64,000 nt of DNA, taken from the NCBI GenBank assembly GCA_030737835.1, contig CM060849.1, positions 31,175,080 to 31,239,079 on the forward strand. Reading direction: 5' to 3'. This document shows, in pieces, positions 56,673 through 64,000 of the stretch. The notes beneath the pieces were generated by a model that saw only the letters and a program-made list of their open reading frames with translations, was not told where the DNA came from and made no database searches. The DNA comes from Acorus gramineus. Taxonomy: Eukaryota > Streptophyta > Magnoliopsida > Acorales > Acoraceae. How positions within the stretch are numbered: position 1 is the first letter of the stretch; each line of letters starts with the position of its first letter. The position numbers and the translations under genes are program-made.

Positions 56673-59600
56673 ATGGGGAAAAACAAAGGTTACAGTTCTT
56701 GCAGATCGTCCATACCTACCCGTTTTTTTTTTTTGTGCGATATAATCAAGAAACTGTCCCAGTCTTCAACTTTTCCCTTCCGTGCATCTGAATTTTTTTT
56801 ATTAATACTGTGTATCTTAAATTCGGCAGTGTATCTAGATTAATTTTTTGAACTTCACGCAAATGTTGAATCCAATCAAGATACCGTCTATGATCACAAA
56901 TTTTTCCTTCCGTAAATCACACATTTGACATTTTACAAAAGTTTTATGTTATCCTGTGCACACCATTCATATTCAGCATCGAATGATGCATTTAGGATGT
57001 AATATCAGATACTTGTATCTGAAAATATCATGGCACTGTGCAGTGGTTTAATGTCACAGTGCAATGGTTTATATCCTCCCTTAAAACTATGTATCTGAAA
57101 TTCGGTAGTGTATCTTAATTTGAGAAATCACACATTTGACATTTTACAAAAGTTTTATGTTATCCTGTGCACACCATTCATATTCAGCATCGAATGATGC
57201 ATTTAGGATGTAATATCAGATACTTGTATCTGAAAATATCATGGCACTGTGCAGTGGTTTAATGTCACAGTGCAATGGTTTATATCCTCCCTTAAAACTA
57301 TGTATCTGAAATTCGGTAGTGTATCTTAATTTGAGAAATCACACATTTGACATTTTACAAAAGTTTTATGTTATCATGTGCACACCATTCATATTCAGCA
57401 TCGAATGATGCATTTAGGATGTAATTTCAGATACTTGTATCTCAAAAGCATGGCACTGTGCAGTGGTTTAATGTCACAGTGCATAGTTTATATCCTCCCT
57501 TAAATCTATGTATCTTAATTTGAGAAATCACACATTTGACATTTTACAAAAGTTTTATGTTATCATGTGCACACCATTCATATTCAGCATCGAATGATGC
57601 GTTTAGGATGTAATTTCAGATACTTGTATCTCAAAAGCATGGCACTGTGCAGTGGTTTAATGTCACAGTGCATAGTTTATATCCTCCCTTAAATCTATGT
57701 ATCTGAAATTCGGAAGTGTATCTTAATTTTAGAAATCACACATTTGACATTTTACAAAAGTTTTATGTTATCCTGTGCACACCATTCATATTCAGCATCG
57801 AATGATGCATTTAGGATGTAATATCAGATACTTGTATCTGAAAAATAATGGCACTGTGCAGTGGTTTATATCATTGCAATGGTTTATATCCTCCCTTAAA
57901 ACTATGTATCTGAAATTCGGCAGTGTATCTTAATTTGAGTAATCACACATTTGACATTTTACAAATATTTTTTGTTATCCTGTGCACACCATTCATATTC
58001 AGCATCGAATGATGCATTTAGCCTGTAATATCAGATACTTGTATCTGAAAAATAATGGCACTGTGCAGTGGTTTATTGTCACAGTGCAAATGGTTTATTT
58101 CCTCCCTTAATACTATGTATCTGAAATTAGGCATTGTATCTTAATTTGAGAAATCACACGTATGACATTTTACAAATTTGTTTTAGCAACTTGGAATTCA
58201 TGTAAGATACACCTGTATCTTAAAAAAAGTGTAAGACTATGACAGCATATTATGCAATTTTAAGTGTATTGATTAGTGATGGATTGTTCTGTATCTAAGA
58301 ATCAATATGTCTGTGTAATTCTGTAGTTCCAAAAGAAAGAGTTGCTGAACCCAGAAGAAACAAAGCGTACTATCCCCAATACCGATCTGCAATTCATAGA
58401 ATTTTTGAAACGTTCGCAACGATGAAGTTGAACAAAAAGCATTTGGACTTGCTACAGAGAACTCCATTTTGGAACCTATTCAAGTCCTTCATCGACAAAT
58501 CCTATGATTACAGCAAAACAAAGAAAAATGATGATGATGTATTGTCCATAATCCAGTCGTTTGACCACCAGTCTGACAGCTTCAACATTGGTGGAAAAAG
58601 AATAAAGGTCACAATAGATGAAGTGGATCTAATATTTGGGATACAATCAGGAAAAAAAAAATCGAAGGTAAATTTTTTAATGTAGTATATTCAATTGAAA
58701 TTTAAAGAATTTACTTATTATACTGTATCTTGAATTCTTGACATAATCTATCATTTTCAAACAGTTTCTTTGGGAGGTAAACCAGAGACATCTTTTGTAC
58801 AAAGAAGATTTCAAAATGTGAAGAGGCCGAATGCTCCAAAAGTGAAAGAACAGCTACTGATAGCATTCAAAGGCAAAACAAACACAGATTTTGAAGACTT
58901 CACAAAACTATGCTGCCTGTATCTGTTTGTGTGTCTTTTTTATACAAATAGTGGACAAACACTGGGCTGGAATTTTTTCAGTTATGTCGATGACATAAGC
59001 AAGATCAAAGATTATGCGTGGTCCACCTCAATATTGGAAACTCTCATGCAGTCTATAAAGAAGCATCCATCAACTCCATTAAGTGTCGCAGGATGTGTGT
59101 TGTTATTACCGGTGAGAAACCATCTAAATTAAACATTTTAACATTTAAAAGCAATTCCATGACATATTCACTAACCAAATGTTTTCATTTATGCAGTATT
59201 GGTTGTGTGAACACACACGCATAATTCAACCATCACATGCAAACAAATTTCCACGGCTTTTAAGATGGGATCTACGTGAGCTGCATAAAGCCATGGCAAA
59301 AACAAAAATCAAGAAAATTAAAAAAGATCAGGTACTTAGAATGTTTTTCCTTACTGCATGCAGTCCTCACATTATATACCTCATCAGATACATTTGTATG
59401 TTATATAAAAGATTATGTATGATCAGTGATATAACTCTATGTCTGATTAACATTTTTTGATACTGTTAATTTTATCTTTTAAGATACACATGTATCTTAA
59501 AATCTCTGGGTTTACATATGTATGTGATTGCATTTACTACTGTTGTGTCTTTACAAAAATTAAAATGTCTATTACATTACAATGAATCTTAACTTTTCAA

Positions 59601-62162
59601 CTCACCTTATTGATTTTTTGATAGAGGTGTATCTGAATAAGTGTTTTAGTATCTTCTGATTTTCTTTTTAAGATACATATGTATCTGAAAGACTAGCAAT
59701 GCATATATGACTATTGTAGGTAATGATTTCATATCTTCAGATTTTCTTTTTAAGATACATATGTATCTGAAAGACTAGCAATGCATATATGACTATTGTT
59801 TTAAAGAACTATGAAGTGCTACAGTATGATCACAAATAAATATTACCATTCTTCAAACACATTATCTCTTACAGCTCTAATTTAAACATTCACTATGTAT
59901 GTGTATAATATTATTCATTTAAGGTAGTTGTAGCTTAATGACCAAGATTTTAGGTTGATGTATCTTAATTGTAGATTGGATTTTATGTATAACTGATGAC
60001 TGATATTTAATGGCTGCTGCAGGTGATCATTGAGGAGCTCAGCTACAGTTTAAATGAATTAAAACAACTTGGCAATAGGACTCCTTCTAGGGCCCAATCA
60101 GAAACAGAAGATGATGAGGATGATGCTGAAACTCACACTGATTCTCTTCAAGACAATGAGGAGGAAACAGATGAAGATAATGAAAGAGATAGTGGAAATC
60201 AATCACCAGGGGATGATGAAGACCGTGAAAGTATGTTGGTTGAATTACAAAAAAGGATGGTAGAAATGGAGGAGGAAAATGTAAAACTGTTGCAAAAAGA
60301 CAAAGAGATGGAAAAACAAACTACTGAGTGGCGGGAGGGGTGCCAGAAGCTCACCTCAGAATTAGATAAAAAAGCCGATTACATCCAAAATTTGGAGGAC
60401 CGCGTTAAGCTACTGATAGAAAAAGATAAACTGAAAGATTCGGAAATTGAAGCAGAGAAAGAAGCTGCAAGGATGCTAAAGAAAAAAATTGATGAACAGC
60501 ATAAGCAGATTGAGGAATTCCAACTGGATGCCACAGTCCATAGCATCACACAACAAGTCAGTTTGGAAAAAGATAACGAATTCCTTCAAGCAGAGCTCAA
60601 AGAAAGGGATGAAATGATCGCTGATCTGCAGAAAACTAAAGGATCAAGCACTGAAAGTCCTCTTCAGATAGTTCCCTTACAAATCTGGTCGCCCATGCAT
60701 GGACCTGTGGACACCATCCAATATCAGACAATTGCTGTACAGAATAACAACAATCAATCTATGATTTCAAATATCAAAGCTGAACAGCGAAAGAGCACAA
60801 AGAACCCTGAGTTCAAATATACATTTGATTCATCGAACAAGGCTAGGGGTCGAAAGAGGAAAAACAGTGGGAGGGGTAACAAACAACCAGCGAAACCCAA
60901 AAAATTCAGATACAGCTTTCCCAAAACAGCTGTTGTCAAGCTCATGGACATTCAAGACTTGGAAAAACTGAAACACATTGTGACACTCACAGAAGGAAGG
61001 TAATGGACAAACTGTTAAAAATTAAAGCTTGCCTGATTTTATATTTGTATGCTATTGCTCAGTTGAAAAGTTTATCCATATATAGCTAATTTAAGATACA
61101 GCTGTATCTTAAAAATAAAGTATATTGCTGTTGTGATCAACAATCATGTGCTTTTTCATTTAATGCAGTGGAGCAATATGGGAAGGAAATTTTGGCGTGG
61201 TGCATTATGAAGACATGAGGGCAATTTCAGAAGAAGATGAAGTCCCAAGCAATGTATGTATCATCAGCTAAATATAGTGTAATGTAGTATATGAATCTGA
61301 GTTTTTTTTTTAAGATACAGCTGTATCTTAAGAAAAAATACAATTCAAAATGATTATCTAACTTTCTACAAAAACATTATAATTGCCTAGGTCATTGATG
61401 CATACACGGAGATTTTATATGCTGAGCAAGGAGACAAATCAATGGACGTTGGCTCATCTTATTTTGTATCTGCCAACATATCCCAGTCACTTTTAAATCA
61501 AAGCCAGGAACATTTGTTTGATGCCCTAGTGAACAAGAAGGTGGATCTCAACTTTCACAGATACATACACTTTCCACTCCACAACCATGGCCATTGGACG
61601 TTGGCGGTGTATGACGTTTCTGAAAACGAGTGGAGGCATTATAATTCACTCCTTCCAAATGTTGAAGCAGAAGATAACAGCCATTTACAATTAGTCTCAA
61701 AATTGGTAACATTTCATAAAAACCTTGCATAGTTTTACTAACTATCATATGATAATGAAAAGGTGTATGACACATATGTCTTTACTGTGTATTCTGGGAT
61801 TTATACAGAGGGATGAGTTTGAGAAACATTTCAGTGTCAACAAATGTGGGAAAATCATCTCAATGGCAGATGCACCACAGCAAGAACAAATGTCGTAAGT
61901 GAAATTCAATATAAATGCTCAACATTAAGTTTATTATCTGTATCATAATATAAATTGTTTTATTCCCAGGATGGATTGTGGTCCAGTCATCCTACACATC
62001 ATGAAACAATATGCTGCAAAAGAGGAAGTGACAACGCATACGATGGATAGAAAGAAGTGCAGACCAATTAGAGCACACATTATGCATAAATTTCTGAATG
62101 ACAAGCACCATACATATACAGATGAAGATCACATGGTCAGGCAGATGTACATGACGCCTTGA
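56673..62162 (+). CDS. ULP1-like cysteine protease (C48) of MULE type, nine exons, about 831 aa
   Basis: ULP1 proteases process or remove SUMO; for MULE-borne ULP-like proteins the substrate is unknown. Exons: 56673-56688, 58327-58667, 58765-59111, 59197-59331, 60023-60999, 61169-61253, 61391-61705, 61809-61894, 61970-62162. The N-terminal part (RIFETFATMKLNKKHL, LLQRTPFWNLF, VTIDEVDLIFGIQSG) resembles the DUF1985-type region preceding plant MULE ULP domains. Exon 5 has an acidic stretch, a long coiled coil (about 350-520) and a basic patch (RGRKRKN). The protease core has HNHGHWTLAVYDV (His ~702), then YNSL where a catalytic Asp (DSL) is usual, and MDCGPVILHIM (Cys ~772). Exons 2 and 3 do not join in phase: a ten-A run at 58652-58661 implies one base lost or gained, a true frameshift or a homopolymer error. 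All other joins are in phase. Confidence 0.82.
56920..58200. repeat. Six tandem ~200-bp units in intron 1 of the ULP gene
   Basis: CACATTTGACATTTTACAAA begins units at 56920, 57131, 57342, 57531, 57739 and 57946 (a seventh partial at 58157); spacing 211, 211, 189, 208, 207, 211. Each has CACACCATTCATATTCAGCA, GGCACTGTGCAGTGGTTTA and GTATCTGAAATTCGG. Units 1 and 2 are almost identical. Such subterminal arrays are typical of large MULEs; they may bind transposase or affect transcription. Confidence 0.9.
59620..59800. repeat. Direct repeat (80-bp spacing) in ULP intron 4
   Basis: AAGATACATATGTATCTGAA followed by AGACTAGCAATGCATATATG occurs at about 59670 and again at 59752, nearly identical. 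It contains one of the recurring GTATCT palindromes. Confidence 0.8.
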
Positions 62163-62479
62163 TCAGTAAAGGAATGATGTTTTTTCATGAAAAACAATTG
62201 GGGTCTAATTAAAATAGTTTTTGGTTGATTTTTGGATATGAAATTTTGTATTCAATGTATTGTTCAATTTTGATGTATAACTGATAGGTTTTGGTTCTGT
62301 GTTTAACATTGAATTTGATATAGTTATAGATGTATCTGAATTTGGTGGTGTATCTGACATTTGTAATAGACATCTGTATCTTAAGCGCAAATCAATGTCT
62401 TATATGTTTGTGGAATGTATGTTTATTGTGATGTCTATGTGAGACTGTTTATTAGGTGTTTATTGTGATGGAATGTAAA

Positions 62480-63300
62480 ATGTGTATCTTAACACTTGTA
62501 TAAATTGCAAAACAGTGGTGGTTTAAATTTGAATTTGATGTGATACAGTGATAGATGTATCTGAAATCTATTGTATCTTAAATTCGTATTAAACATCTAT
62601 CTGAATCACAAATCAAAGTAAGTTGTATGTGGAATGTAATTGCCTATTGTGAAGTGTATAAGGACTTTTTATTAGGTGTATCTTAATTCAAAATGAATCA
62701 TATAAGATTGGCTTCTTCTCCAGCATAGTAGATCATAATGGGTGATACCTGAAAACCTGTCAAATTACTATTATGATGTATCTTAAAGTGAATGTGTATC
62801 TTAAAACCTGTATAAATTGCAAAACAGTGGTGATTTAAATTTGAATTTGATGTGATACAGTGATAGATGTATCTGAATTCTATTGTATCTTAAATTCGTA
62901 TTAGACATCTATGTGAATCACATATCAATCAAGTTGTATGTGGAATGAATCATATAAGATTGGCTTCTTCTCCAGCATAGTAGATCATAATGGGTGCTAC
63001 CTGAAAAACTGTCATATTACTATTATGATGTATCTTAAAGTGAGATGTGTATCTTAAAACCTGTATGAATTGCAAAAACAGTGGTGATTTAAATTTGAAT
63101 TTGATGTGATACAGTGATGATGTATCTGAATTCTATTGTATCTTAAATTTGATGTGATACATCTATGTGAATCACATATAAGATTGGCTTCTTCTCCAGC
63201 ATAGTAGATCATAATGGGTGCTACCTGAAAACCTGTCATATTACTATTATGATGTATCTTAAAGTGAGATGTGTATCTTAAAACCTGTATAAGATGTGTT
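62480..63300. repeat. Three imperfect tandem units between the ULP and transposase genes
   Basis: AAAACAGTGGTGxTTTAAAT recurs at about 62509, 62821 and 63075. Each is followed by GATGTGATACAGTGAT, GTATCTGAATTCTATTGTAT and, in the last two, GATTGGCTTCTTCTCCAGCA. The GTATCTTAA/GTATCTGAA words are the same as in the intron array. It probably marks the intergenic 3' flanks of both MULE genes. Confidence 0.85.
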
Positions 63301-63486
63301 TGGTCAATGTAATGTGTATCTGCAAAAATGTAATCAGTGTATAAGATGGACTAAGTAAAACTCATAACAACAAACATAATGACAATCTCAAATGAATTCC
63401 ACAGACACATTGAAAAAACACATTATGACATCAAATGTGTAGTACAAAAAGAGGCCCTCTCCAGCCTTCTAAAAATTATTAGATCC

Positions 63487-64000
63487 TTAAGGTAATTTTG
63501 CTTTTGTATTCCTCGGCTTGTAAACCTTGGGTGCCTTCCTTCTTGATGGTGGTCGTCCTTTACTCCGAACTTTGTAAGGCGAGTGAACAATTGAATTTGG
63601 AATCTGCTCATCACCAACACTACAATCATTGTGATCAGTAACTTCTTTCGTTAAGTCATTATACAAAACATCAAGATGCTTTTTGCACAATTCGAACATT
63701 TCAGGAGAGACAACAGCAACATCAGCAATTGATATAAATTTAGAGTGCAAGTCATGGTGCCTCCACATTTGCTCATTTGACATGTTGTCCACATAACAGT
63801 TTTTCACATAATTGTGCATTCGTTTAATGCCCTTCTGCCAACGGTCAAGAATGTAGTTTTGTGAAACTTCCATCATGTTGATGTGTATCAGAACTTTCAT
63901 AGAATGTCTACACAAGATGCCCCTAAATTCAAAAAGACAGCATAGGCATTTAACCTCCTGCTTACCTTCATCAAAATGAACTTGGTACGCTATTTTTTTT
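63487..64000 (-). CDS. FAR1/MuDR-type transposase, C-terminal part (continues past window)
   Basis: The minus-strand frame from the window edge to the TAA at 63487 encodes a SWIM zinc finger, KCLCCLFEFRGILCRHSMKV, then VSQNYILDRWQKGIKR, the standard end of FAR1/FHY3-related and MuDR transposases. The basic tail SKGRPPSRRKAPKVYKPRN follows. An intron may lie just inside the window edge. The DDE core would be beyond 64000. It may be a transposase or a domesticated FRS gene, but the ULP neighbour favours a MULE transposase. Confidence 0.85.
   Translation of the reverse strand, partial: KKIAYQVHFDEGKQEVKCLCCLFEFRGILCRHSMKVLIHINMMEVSQNYILDRWQKGIKRMHNYVKNCYVDNMSNEQMWRHHDLHSKFISIADVAVVSPEMFELCKKHLDVLYNDLTKEVTDHNDCSVGDEQIPNSIVHSPYKVRSKGRPPSRRKAPKVYKPRNTKAKLP

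Larger units (their letters stand above)
56300..64000. mobile_element. Large MULE with ULP1-like protease and FAR1/MuDR-type transposase (right end outside window)
   Basis: A plus-strand ULP1-like gene (56673-62162) and a minus-strand transposase gene (from 63487 beyond the window) converge, with tandem repeats at both 56.9-58.2 and 62.5-63.3 kb. The sequence near 56317 (CCCGGGCCCCAAATATTAGG) may be the left terminus, but the right terminus and 9-bp duplication are not in view. Arabidopsis MULEs with ULP-like 'Kaonashi' genes have the same pairing. The left limit is approximate. Confidence 0.65.

Noticed and set aside
56920-58156. Centromeric-type satellite
   Set aside because: Only six units, embedded in an intron of a MULE gene and sharing GTATCT motifs with the rest of that element; better explained as a subterminal MULE array.
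58770-59132. Independent gene starting in ULP exon 3
   Set aside because: There is no ATG at the start of this frame, its ends coincide with a GT donor at 59112 and an AG acceptor at 58764, and it continues the ULP protein apart from the one-base phase problem.

Overview
The window looks like nuclear DNA of a flowering plant. It is AT-rich, its genes are split by GT-AG introns, and it is densely packed with plant transposons: Ty1/copia, Ty3/gypsy, a Cassandra-type LTR, Helitrons, MULEs, Tourist-like and hAT-like MITEs, and one CACTA end. I cannot name the species; a eudicot is plausible but not shown.

Three ordinary host genes lie in the first third. A six-exon caleosin/peroxygenase (5757-8679, +) faces a two-exon oil-body-associated protein of the DUF1264/OBAP family (11856-13066, -). 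Two seed lipid-droplet proteins are therefore convergent neighbours about 3.2 kb apart. The OBAP promoter carries two CACGTG G-boxes and a TGCATGCA RY motif, as in seed-storage-phase genes. A truncated copy of the caleosin 5' end lies at 820-1063. The third gene is a seven-exon NPF4-type (NRT1/PTR family) transporter (16749-20670, -).

From about 20.8 to 47 kb the sequence is almost entirely repeats. It holds a complete short gag-only LTR element with a matching target duplication (13535-15243), nested TIR elements (1.6-3.8 kb), TAA-flanked MITEs, a head-to-tail Helitron array on the minus strand (28.8-33.5 kb), a Cassandra-like LTR with a 5S rRNA-derived segment (36.7 kb), and a rearranged Tat-like Ty3 element (42.1-44.9 kb). 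A 775-bp Pack-MULE at 47.36-48.13 kb has an exact 9-bp target duplication and carries a decayed GH17 beta-1,3-glucanase fragment.

The interval 48.3-54.2 kb is a complex rearrangement. A gene with tandem 60-bp, phase-0 exons (20-residue ESKCFF...GEETQ repeats) was entered by a small copia element with a CTTGC target duplication. It was then inverted and partly duplicated, leaving 1.14-kb near-identical inverted arms. One junction falls in an 18-bp stretch shared by the copia RT coding sequence and the host-gene exon.

From about 56.3 kb to the end lies most of a large MULE. It carries a nine-exon ULP1-like (C48) protease gene on + and a convergent FAR1/MuDR-type transposase gene on -, cut by the window end. 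It also has two tandem-repeat blocks and repeated AAGATAC...GTATCTT palindromes in its introns. This resembles the Kaonashi/ULP-carrying MULEs known from Arabidopsis.
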